Below, piece after piece: positions 58,801 to 64,000 of a DNA stretch of 64,000 nt (positions are counted from its first letter, which is position 1; each line of letters opens with the position of its first letter). The stretch is taken from assembly GCA_035578905.1 (NCBI GenBank), contig JAQJVL010000103.1, forward strand, positions 1,116,001 through 1,180,000. Direction: 5' to 3'. The DNA comes from Stictocephala bisonia (lineage: Eukaryota > Arthropoda > Insecta > Hemiptera > Membracidae). Below the pieces are notes generated by a model. The model did no database searches. It was not told the DNA's origin and was given only the letters and a program-made list of their open reading frames with translations. The position numbers and the translations under genes were made by a program.

Positions 58801-60698
58801 TGCATTTGTTTATGAGAGACTGAGGGTAGCCATTGTTTATTAGATCTTTGGAAACATTTTTTAGTTCATTATCTAGTTTAGTTTTGTCTGAGCATATGGC
58901 TCGGGCCCTATCAAAGAGAGAGAAGGCTACGCCTTCTTTAACAGTTTGTGGGTGGTTAGAAATGAAATTGAGGTATTTGCCTGTGTGAGTTTGTTTTCTG
59001 TAGACTGAAGTTTTAAGGCCATGTGTTGTTTTTTCTACATTTACATCCAAAAATGATAATTTATTGTTTACTTCTTTTTCCATGGTGAATTTAATTGTGG
59101 GTGAAACCATGTTCAAGTGTTTTAAAAATTCTTCTAAATTTGGTTCACCGTGACTCCAGCAGACAAATGTGTCGTCCACGTACCTAAGCCAAACCTTAGG
59201 TTTGAGATTTGAGGAAGCAATTGCTTGTTCCTCAAACTCTTCCATGTAGATATTGGCGAAAATAGGTGATAGTGGGGAACCCATTGCCATACCATCATCC
59301 TGGCGGTATATTTGACCTTCTATTTCAAAGTGATTACATTCAGTGCAAAGCTGTAAAAGTTCCATTATTACGTTAATTGGCAGTTTGGTACGATCTGAAA
59401 GTTTAGTTTCTTGGTTAAGCCTGTTTTCGATTATTCTTAAAGTTTCTTTTACCGGAATATTAGTGAACAAGTTAACTACATCAAAACTTACAAGAATGTC
59501 ATTATTATTTTTAGTCATGGTTTTTGTCATTTCAGTGAATTCTTTTGAATTCTTTACGTGTGATATTGTGTTGTTAGCCAAAGGAGTGATTATTGGGAGG
59601 GGAAACTTGCATAATTCACGGGCAGGAGAAGACATACAAATATAAATGTACCATCTAAACAAACTTAACTATTCTAAAGGAATCCAATCAGGCTGGACTC
59701 AACCGAAAAACAAATACTTGCATATTGCCAAATAAAGTAAACGAAAGCTTAGATTTACTATTTGAGTCTTTGTTATATATATGTTCCATTTTTAATAGTA
59801 TTATCAACAAAATATTATTCCTTTTATATTTGAAAATGAATAAAGTATTACTTTTTCAACAGATTTTTAAATTGTCTAGTAAGATTTTTTGCATAAATAT
59901 ACATAATTCATATGAAGTTATTTATTAATTTATACATTCCATTTAATTGCTAAAAATTAAAGCTTCTAGTGACGACTGCGTCCAGGTGTTATTTACATCA
60001 CCAAACGTTTCTCTCATGCTGTGATGTATCTCTGAGTCTTACCATGGTATTGACCCAGCTGCCCACCCATACACCATACACTACAACGGTTTTGACCCCA
60101 TCTGTCCATCCATGCTCGTACAGTGGTATTGACCCATCCACACACGTACTCAGATATTGACCCACTCTCAAACACATACATGTGCAATTTTATTGACCCA
60201 CCTATACACGTTTAGTAGTATTGAAACACTTGCCTGAAAATACATGTACGTTGATATTGAAATACTACTGAGGATACTACTGAAAAACATTGACTTTTAA
60301 CATTAATAATATATCTGTGTTTTAACAATTATGTTCTGTAGAGTTTACACTGACATTTTTGATTCTATTTGTGTATAGAAATAAGAAATTATTGATATAT
60401 TTTTGGACTTAGCATGTATGCTGTATAATGACTTTGTCGATACTGTAATATTGTAACATGGCAATAAACGATTGATTGATTGATGCCAAAGCATGGCCGA
60501 AACGTTTGGGGATATAAATATTGTTAACCATGACACAGTCTATACCGGAAGCTTTAGTTTTTAGTAATAACACCAGCTGCTTAAGCCTACAAGTTAAAAT
60601 TGTATTTCATTCTCTGTTAATACAGGTTTATGCAGGGGGCCGTGAGTTTCAGTTTGAAGAGTTAAGGGCTGCTCTATACAATCGTCGGCATGAGCAAT
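36805..60698 (+). CDS. BubR1: BubR1 (BUB1B/Mad3) spindle checkpoint protein, first six coding exons
   Basis: Six in-phase exons give about 315 residues of the N-terminal half of BubR1, which binds Cdc20 and Bub3 in the mitotic checkpoint complex and blocks the anaphase-promoting complex. In order: first KEN box (LSKENIQPLKQGR), Mad3/BUB1 region with TPR-like helices (YDYVKWIEQSFPKHG; LYQLVYNQGLCTMCAPFYKA; ADQIYELGKRV), a linker with GRRMLG, second KEN box (VNKENTLKPGPW), and an ABBA-like motif (YAGGREFQFEELRAAL). Exons are 36805-37154, 38669-38865, 42479-42683, 48548-48716, 54670-54827 and 60626-60698. All splice sites are GT/AG. The last exon leaves in phase 1, so GLEBS and any kinase domain lie beyond the window. 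BUB1 is the alternative, but two KEN boxes and the YAG...F-FEE-RA motif favour BubR1. Confidence 0.93.
37786..37830 (+). repeat. poly(T) tract, 45 bases
   Basis: An uninterrupted T run in BubR1 intron 1, possibly an antisense retroposon tail. Confidence 0.9.
38150..38255 (+). repeat. SINE-like repeat R1, 3' part only
   Basis: CATTCGCTCATCACACTCATTC, split as CATTCGCTCATCACAC then TCATTC, precedes ATATTCGCCCATATCTTGAC and GATCGGCGTTTTATGAATAA, matching the end of copy 1 at 8505-8580. It finishes with an AATAAAAATAAA tail, consistent with retroposition. Confidence 0.55.
38381..38418. repeat. 13-bp perfect hairpin CTGTAAAATATGG
   Basis: CTGTAAAATATGG and CCATATTTTACAG flank 12 bases. ACACCCTGTATA follows, a string often seen at Tc1/mariner-type ends. 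It may be the end of a decayed MITE. Confidence 0.7.
38669..38865 (+). CDS. BubR1: BubR1 exon 2 (TPR-like helices)
   Basis: The acceptor is TTTATTTTCCAG ending at 38668 and the donor is GTACGT at 38866. It encodes IDTQPNPLELYQLVYNQGLC, then APFYKAWADELDKINDIKNA and DQIYELGKRVKAQPIAILEE. These are the helical repeats of the Mad3/BUB1 region that dock on the checkpoint scaffold and support Cdc20 binding. It leaves in phase 2. Confidence 0.92.
39763..40067. mobile_element. piggyBac-type MITE, copy 2 (inverted relative to copy 1)
   Basis: The left end is TTAACACGTCGAATGCGG at 39763; the right end is GCATTCAAAGTGCTAA, where the second TTAA has become CTAA. The interior matches the complement of 1566-1851. 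It is in BubR1 intron 2. Confidence 0.75.
40342..42193. mobile_element. hAT-type non-autonomous element, 1836 bp, 8-bp target duplication
   Basis: ATAAGTAA flanks both sides (40342-40349 and 42186-42193). The ends are TAGGGATGTGTC and, inverted, TAGTAATGGGTCGG; the sub-terminal zones carry repeated GGTTCTCGGTTC and GAACCGA motifs in inverted order, as expected for transposase binding sites. No hAT transposase is coded. It fills most of BubR1 intron 2 and contains an inverted R1 fragment. Confidence 0.78.
41385..41520 (-). repeat. R1 fragment, inverted, inside the hAT element
   Basis: ACATTTGAGACGCCGACAC, then AGGATGAGTGTAGATGAGTG and GTTACTAACTGAGTTCAAC, is the complement of the R1 3' half seen at 8460-8560. 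A similar piece (ACATATGAGACGCCGG) is near 31022. Confidence 0.45.
42479..42683 (+). CDS. BubR1: BubR1 exon 3 (end of Mad3/BUB1 region, linker)
   Basis: The acceptor is CACATTTTAG ending at 42478 and the donor is GTAATT at 42684. With a split leucine codon it encodes RFQLSVGRRMLGHQEEPAED, then HKLEKKNIHSARDPVGAPGR and a polar linker ending KVYQ. The RRMLG stretch could act as a destruction-box-like site, but this is only a resemblance. It leaves in phase 0. Confidence 0.88.
42684..45059. other. BubR1 intron 3, left part
   Basis: TAGGGATGGACGGGTC near 43237 resembles a hAT end like that at 40350, but no matching right end was found. Nothing else is identified. Confidence 0.4.
45060..45245 (-). 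repeat. Penelope-like element tail, inverted
   Basis: The minus strand reads CTGAGGAAGGTGAGCGTG, TTTTACCGAAATCGATCACC and two ATTGTAATA...TTTGTG units, matching 11165-11300. It stops about 30 bp before a Penelope-like frame on the opposite strand. Confidence 0.6.
45246..45765 (+). pseudogene. Penelope-like element ORF fragment (RT-EN linker)
   Basis: The 162-codon frame (45275-45763) contains NFLDLKIIRDHNKLSNRIFR, then KPTQTNCTINNSSVHPPSHK and YRAYSIPLSVADRKQEINLI. This matches the region after the YVDD block in the larger element (FLDLTITKHDD, YRKPTSTDQTI, HRMLSVPMEPND). The catalytic RT part and the GIY-YIG endonuclease are missing on either side. It is a fragment in BubR1 intron 3. Confidence 0.75.
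46021..46044 (+). repeat. poly(T) tract, 24 bases
   Basis: A short T run in BubR1 intron 3. Two short frames after it (46342-46533 and 46567-46821) resemble nothing I know and have no splice context, so they are not called. Confidence 0.85.
47110..48448 (+). mobile_element. mariner transposon, complete ends, TA-flanked
   Basis: A 1335-bp element (47112-48446) has inverted ends CGAGGGCTATCCAGAAAGTA continuing through ACAGACGTTTT on both sides, about 31 bp, with TA at 47110-47111 and 48447-48448. It lies in BubR1 intron 3, in the same direction as the gene, about 100 bp before exon 4. Confidence 0.95.
47274..48348 (+). pseudogene. mariner transposase, at least three frameshifts
   Basis: It starts MCAAIENPATCEVRSVIRIL and includes a helix-turn-helix (KPIEIYRQLCEVYG), WVPKILTEDHKKQR, the catalytic blocks GDETW and HDNACLHTAN, and YSSDLAPSDYH, and finishes NLNGDYAEK before TAG at 48346. 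The frame shifts near 47590, near 47850 and near 48175. The third catalytic Asp is present. The CDS length (about 1075 bp) fits a whole mariner gene. It is related to, but clearly different from, the copy at 1-1178. Confidence 0.88.
48548..48716 (+). CDS. BubR1: BubR1 exon 4 (second KEN box)
   Basis: The acceptor is TTAACATTTTAG ending at 48547 and the donor is GTAAGT at 48717. It encodes GEDSGDNMYGESIGKMFPKQ, KLVNKENTLKPGPWTQNKGK and SLTPAFQ. KEN followed by a GPW motif matches the second KEN box of animal BubR1, which contacts a second Cdc20 on the anaphase-promoting complex. It leaves in phase 1. Confidence 0.92.
48860..49129 (+). repeat. R3 and R1-like repeat remnants
   Basis: TTTCCGGTGACAACCGCGTC (R3-like) is followed by ATACTACATGGTTCAGATTTC and AGTTGCCCTGACTAGTGGGC, TATTAATAAATGACCCTTTC (R1-like). 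The Penelope pair begins straight after. Text like R1's continuation (AACTCAGTTAGTAACCAGAC) stands on the other side at 53355, so the pair may have landed inside an R1 copy. Confidence 0.45.
49428..51662 (-). pseudogene. Penelope-like reverse transcriptase plus GIY-YIG endonuclease, left copy
   Basis: The first frame (51662-50229, 477 codons) has a basic, coiled N-terminus, then IVTKADKGNSIVILYKDEY, LRGLPKIHKKDVPIRPLVNF, LASFDIVNLYTNVP, LAMGSPLSSILSEIFLNHIE and RYVDDTIVLFNG, the reverse transcriptase palm. At GAGGAAAAAAAACAACAC the frame shifts. The second frame (50287-49667) has LNFLDLTITKHDD and the endonuclease signature VYKINCNDCPKYYIGQTSRS, RKRFKEH. A second shift near 49697, not shared with the right copy, sends the last 70 residues into the frame 49628-49428. 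Such enzymes prime reverse transcription at a nick in target DNA. Confidence 0.88.
51814..53056 (+). pseudogene. Penelope-like RT plus GIY-YIG endonuclease, right copy (5' truncated)
   Basis: The coding part enters at SLELIEKIKTHTV-like text near 51725 and continues FDIVNLYTNVPIQETIVIL, GLAMGSPLSSILSEIF, RYVDDTIVLFNGN to 52254. After the same frame change at an eight-A run as in the left copy, it runs 52196-53056 with YKINCNDCPKYYIGQTSRSF and an uninterrupted C-terminus ending HRIWNNR. The residues are identical to the left copy throughout the shared parts I compared. It has no start of its own and probably no promoter. Confidence 0.88.
53412..53640 (+). repeat. possible Helitron-like or other dispersed repeat
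   Basis: CTAATGGTATCTGTATGTGT, ACTACTGAACCGATTCATCT and GAAATTTTGCATGGATATTC are phrases found widely in insect repeats, often in Helitrons. No hairpin plus CTRR end was found, so the class is open. Confidence 0.35.
54670..54827 (+). CDS. BubR1: BubR1 exon 5
   Basis: The acceptor is TGTTTTTATAG ending at 54669 and the donor is GTGCGT at 54828. A split valine codon leads into HEDEGIDAGSRQPKTPSVPG, ALKTRKKDNFMCPLAIFESP and PTKKPMYCKNK. MYCKNK leads into YAGG of the next exon, as in other BubR1 proteins. It leaves in phase 0. Confidence 0.9.
55580..55746. repeat. 167-bp palindrome around a Penelope-tail-like loop
   Basis: Arms of about 57 bp: left begins TAATTTAATGTTATAAGATT, and the right is its complement with a 3-base gap (CTCTGGACAG against CTCCAG). 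The loop, read on the minus strand, has CTGAAGATGGTAACTTTG, then TTACCGAAAGAC, a stem with CTGAAGA before and GAAA after. It resembles the Penelope end motif and may be two abutting tails. Confidence 0.85.
55788..56030 (-). repeat. R2 repeat copy with (GA)n
   Basis: It is the complement of the repeat at 9773-10015: CACTAACACCAGAGTAGTAG, GCCACTGGCATTTTATTCAG and GTGAGG followed by (GA)n, here interrupted twice by TGGGGGGTGAGG. Confidence 0.7.
56040..56759. mobile_element. hAT-type MITE, 704 bp, 8-bp target duplication
   Basis: AGTAGGTG flanks both ends (56040-56047 and 56752-56759). The ends are CAGGCTTGGGA and, inverted, CAGACTTGGGA. Sub-terminal zones are rich in repeated TTAACTTTTAACTT-like words and their complements. 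A short frame at 56229-56474 is not recognised. It is nested in the composite element. Confidence 0.85.
57383..57506 (+). repeat. 62-bp tandem duplication
   Basis: Two adjacent units start ATGTTTTAAAAGTTA and end TTTTAATATGACTGT, with about four differences. They lie in BubR1 intron 5. Confidence 0.9.
57640..59650 (-). mobile_element. Penelope-like element, second family, 5' truncated
   Basis: The minus-strand RT and endonuclease genes are followed by a tail with CACTTGAAAAAGGTTTGGG, TTTTACCAAGTCGAAACGTC at 57665-57710, a hairpin ending typical of the class. The 5' part before the RT core is missing at about 59650. Confidence 0.8.
58172..59662 (-). pseudogene. Penelope-like RT plus GIY-YIG endonuclease with one in-frame stop
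   Basis: A 350-codon frame (59662-58610) has MSSPARELCKFPLPIITPLA, ILVSFDVVNLFTNIPVKETL, DDGMAMGSPLSPIFANIYME, WLRYVDDTFVCWSHGEP and the thumb part KLSFLDVNVEKTTHGLKTSV. It ends at a TAG (58610-58612). Beyond it the same frame continues with NVVYCITCECNEKYIGETKR, PLEVRLKEHKNN and AEHAWNNEHRFNW, a complete GIY-YIG endonuclease, to a TGA at 58172. So one stop separates two domains, with no frameshift visible. It is from another subfamily than the pair at 49-53 kb. Confidence 0.87.
59960..60260. repeat. R3 copy plus degenerate 36-bp minisatellite
   Basis: GTGACGACTGCGTCCAGGTG and TTATTTACATCACCAAACG (R3) are followed from 60041 by TATTGACCCAGCTGCCCACC, CATACAC and several diverged units (TATTGACCCATCCACACACG, TATTGACCCACTCTCAAACA). 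The unit is the same as at 16419-16950 but eroded. Confidence 0.75.
60626..60698 (+). CDS. BubR1: BubR1 exon 6 (ABBA-like motif)
   Basis: The acceptor is CTGTTAATACAG ending at 60625 and the donor is GTAAGT at 60699. It encodes VYAGGREFQFEELRAALYNR RHEQ in one stretch (here split for length). The FQFEELRA segment matches the conserved Phe-box/ABBA motif that binds Cdc20. It leaves in phase 1; the next exon was not found before 64000. Confidence 0.9.
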
Positions 60699-60849
60699 GT
60701 AAGTACATTACTGTAATGTTTTGTATACCTGTTGGTATAAGTATCAGCGATTAGATAGATTTGGAGCTCAGCTTAATAAATTTTAACAGATTATTTGAGA
60801 ATTAAATTACTTAACAAATATATACCTTGAGTTAAGACATCTTCAATGG

Positions 60850-60960
60850 GAGTGCCAGTGGCCAAGTGATCTAAGGTGTCTGGACTTTGGCCTGAGTTAC
60901 ACATAGCGCAAGTTAATAGTCCTTACCTTGACTGGAACTTTTTATCAGTAATATTTACCT
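60850..60960 (+). repeat. possible SINE head
   Basis: GGAGTGCCAGTGGCCAAGTG, ATCTAAGGTGTCTGGACTTT resembles the tRNA-like head of the SINE at 12246 (minus), with an A-box-like start. The B box is not clear. Confidence 0.35.
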
Positions 60961-61980
60961 TCTACTGTACTGGTTCTTCTCATTCTGTCTAAATAAGATC
61001 CTCCGCACAGATCAATAGTCAACAGGGAATGGGTAGAGTAAGGTTAGAAAAGAGATCAGCCTCTTCTTTAGAAAGACAATAAATTTATTTTGAAGCATGC
61101 TGTTTCAAGATTGACAGAACAGCTCCAAACAAGATTTCTTCCAAAGGTAGTGAGTGGTGTGGTTACTGCCGTAAAATAAAACAATAGTCAAACCAATAGA
61201 TGCCATTGATCCCATGTCAAAAATGTGTTGTAAAACAAATCAAGCTTTTAGACAGTTCTCTCTTTGTTTTTTATTTTGTGTTAATTTTAATTCTTGTAAT
61301 TTATAATATGTCCCTTAACCATATCAGCCCCACACAACACGACTGTTGACTGGACACAAGGATCCATTAAAAAATGGCAAAAATGCAATGTTTAAGTAAA
61401 TACAACATAAATCAAACATTGTTGTCACTAGAGTATTATTTAATGTGTCATTTTACTCAGTATTAAATTCTCTACAAAAGTCTAGTATTAAAATATGAAC
61501 AATTTTTTTAAATCATTATAAATAAACAACTTATAAATTTGTAAATATAAATTTTGAAAGGAAACTTATTTTTAGGACTTGAATATATAAAATACTCAAA
61601 TAAGACTTATTTTCTTATTTTTTCTTGAAGAAAATTTAATTCTTTACATAAAAGGTATAACAAATTAAATAATATAGTAGTAAGAAAAATTATATTTTGA
61701 ATCACTACACATCGTACTTTTTTACTAACTGCTGAATATTTTTAAACACTGTATCAGAAGGTAAATACAAATATATATACTTATTTATTATTTACTATAT
61801 AAAAGAATAGTTTTTCAGGGTAGGAAAGAGAAGACTTATAAATAATATGTATGATTATAAAAACAACAAATGGGGAATCAGTCGAATTACGCTGACAGTT
61901 CAGTTCACTAATTATTATAAGTTAAGAACTCAAACACTAAACTTTCACTAAAACTGCTTACTACATACACATAAACAATT
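60961..61980. other. AT-rich DNA, possible piggyBac left end
   Basis: TTAACCATATCAGCCCCACA at 61315 could be the left end of the piggyBac element that follows (TTAA plus terminal repeat), but the other end is not in the window. Nothing else is recognised. Confidence 0.35.
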
Positions 61981-62011
61981 TTTTACATATTTACAAAAAA
62001 TAATTGTTGGC

Positions 62012-63500
62012 CTAGTAGTCCTTCACAGTGTGGTACCGCTCAAAACAATTGTCAATGTGAAGAAGTTTTTCACAAACATAGCGTGTTTCTGAGTGCTTCT
62101 TGTTGGCTGTACAAATTTTGCATGGTTTTGTTGGGTTTGTTTTGTTAGCAGTCGTGGGTATAACTTTAGGAAAATGCTCCAAGATTTGGCTTCAAGTCGA
62201 GTAGGAGATTCTTGTAAATTTTTACCTTTGCCCAAGCTAGTGCTCCGTAAATGAACTGAACTTACTGACTGATAGGCTACTTTATTGATTCTAGGCTCTA
62301 CCAAATTGAGCCTGAAATTAATAAAGCCTATTACTTTTCCATGGACTACTTTCCAAAAACCGAAGGAATTAAAAATTGTTATGTCCATAAGATAAAAAAA
62401 AATTGTATAAGCTTTGATCATGTTTGTCAACACCTAACATAGGTCTGTCTATAACAACATTAGGTTTTTTATCTCTTGTAGTCCACTGCTTTTCTTTTTT
62501 CTTTTTGAGGTTCCAAATTCTGCATTTTTATGTTTGGTTGAAAGCATATAAACATCCTTTTTGTCTTTCCATTTCAAGGCCAGAATGTTATTTGATGTTC
62601 TTGTACGTGTTTCTCCTACTTTCAATTAAGTGCTCTCTAGTTCTTTAGGCATATCCTTTCTCCTAAATAAGTGCAGTACCCACAGCATAGGTGTTATTAT
62701 CTAAAAGCTTTTTGAAAAGAGAAGGCGAGGAGTACCAGTTGTCTAAGTACAATGTGTGTCCCTTATTGAATATAGGATGTGCTAAATCCATTACTACACT
62801 TTCACTAACAAGAACATTCTTGTCATCTTATTTTTCTTTGTCCTGTCCAGTATAAATTTTGAAATCAGAACAATATCCTGAGAGAATCACACTTTATAAA
62901 CCTTTATACCAAATCAAGCTCGTTTTTTAGGATTGAATTGTATGTAGCCTAATCTAGCATGTAACTTCATAAAACTGTCATCAATTGCTACATGTTCTAC
63001 TGACTTATATACAGAAGCAAATTTTGATCTTAAATAATTGATTACAGGTCTTATCTTTTTCAGTTTGTCATTAGAATCTACATACATGTTGTCAGAAAAA
63101 TGTAAAAATCTTGAAATACTACAAAATCGTCGATATGATATTTTCTTACTTGTCCCATTAAAATGTAAAGTGCAAAATAGCACTTTTATATCGTCTACAT
63201 TTACTGGTACCTATGTAGAATCACTTTTTAGCATATTTTGTCTATAATGATTGCTCATTTGTTTTTATAATAATCATTAGTCTCTACAAATCATCTGCCA
63301 AAACTCCTCACCAATAAATTAAGGAAATGTATCTAAAGCTGAATGGTTATTTCCTATTCTTCTACTTCAGTGTACATTGACACCAGTATAATCAATAAAT
63401 GTTATTAGTCTAACAGCATTTTCTGCATTAGTCCAAACAAATGGACTTACATAAGGGTTACGTTTTGCTTTCTTTATTTTAGGCTATTGCTTTTCTGATT
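62012..63500 (-). pseudogene. piggyBac transposase, frameshifted
   Basis: Read on the minus strand: a fold start with SYRRFCSISRFLHFSDN and HVAIDDSFMKLHARLGYIQF then NPKKRA (62914-63183), next GHTLYLDNWYSSPSLFKKLL (about 62700-62760), then PNVVIDRPMLGVDKHDQSLY (about 62400-62470) and LMDITIFNSFGFWK. These hold the three catalytic Asp of piggyBac (IDD, LDN, VDKHD). The Cys-rich C-terminal domain (CKICTANKKHSETRYVCEKL then DNCFERYHT) ends at a stop near 62012, in another frame from the part before it. Several frameshifts are present. The N-terminus is vague between 63200 and 63800. Confidence 0.82.
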
Positions 63501-64000
63501 CGTTGCTGTTGCTTTACCTTTTTAGATAATATAGGGGCAGTGTCATTTGTAATATCTGTATTACAAATTGGGTTTAGTTGACGGATTTGATTTTGTAGGT
63601 TAGGCCTACAATGGATCTCTATATTAATTTCTGGTTGGCTGGTTGTAAGCTATATTCAAATTCTCTGTCAAAATTATTAGTAGGTGAAACTACTTGAAGA
63701 ATCAGATAATTTTGGTGTAGGTTACTTAGATTCAAACAACAAAACAAAATAACTAAACATCGTACTAGGACAGTATGCGAATGTCGGATCACGAATGAAC
63801 ACAGACGACAACAGCTGGTGCAATAAACAAACAGCTGTTTTCAAAGACCTGTTTAAAAGAAATATACCTGTCAAATCGACTATGGCTTGAATAATATACA
63901 CTTCGAAAATCTCTAGATCGATTGTTATTATTCACGGACAATCTTTCAAAGAGAACAGATGTTAAAATTAATTATAACAAACATGCTATACTACTAAAAG

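Overview
This window looks like nuclear DNA of an insect. It is AT-rich and intron-rich, with exons bounded by GT/AG splice sites, and it is loaded with transposable elements of insect type: mariner, piggyBac, hAT, Helitron, jockey/CR1-like LINEs and Penelope-like elements. No bacterial, organellar or viral gene order is seen. A hemimetabolous insect such as a hemipteran is my guess from the long TE-filled introns and the element mix; the sequence does not prove it.

Two host genes lie on the + strand, both incomplete. (1) Positions 2982-18660 hold the last eight exons I can trace of an apolipophorin (apoLp-II/I, retinoid and fatty-acid binding glycoprotein) gene: the end of the von Willebrand D-type cysteine module, then the von Willebrand A-like C-terminal domain, a short lysine/glycine tail, a stop and a 3' UTR with a poly(A) signal near 19302. 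(2) Positions 36805-60698 hold the first six recognisable coding exons of BubR1 (BUB1B/Mad3), the spindle-checkpoint protein. They carry the first KEN box, the Mad3/BUB1 homology (TPR) region, the second KEN box and a Phe-rich ABBA-like motif. The rest of BubR1 lies beyond the window. All exon joins were checked for reading phase and are consistent.

Layout. 1-1178: truncated mariner. 1179-18660: apolipophorin exons with introns holding piggyBac and pogo-like MITEs, SINEs, a 61-bp tandem repeat, Penelope tails, a 36-bp minisatellite and a hAT MITE. 18661-19325: 3' UTR. 19326-36804: intergenic, with three stacked antisense LINE fragments (20.4-24.5 kb) split by a Helitron, a sense LINE (25.5-27.7 kb), a (GA)n tract, a perfect 36-bp hairpin insertion, a Tc1/IS630-type transposon (34.7-36.1 kb) and an antisense LINE tail ending next to BubR1 exon 1. 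36805-60698: BubR1 exons separated by introns carrying a hAT element, a complete but broken mariner, a 4.2-kb inverted Penelope pair, a nested composite element and another Penelope copy. 60699-64000: the next BubR1 intron or downstream DNA, with a decayed piggyBac transposase.

No new multi-gene system is evident. The most unusual structure is the Penelope pair at 49130-53354: two nearly identical copies in head-to-head inversion that share a reading-frame break and carry a small ribozyme-like fold at each outer end. All element boundaries were set by eye from terminal repeats and target duplications.
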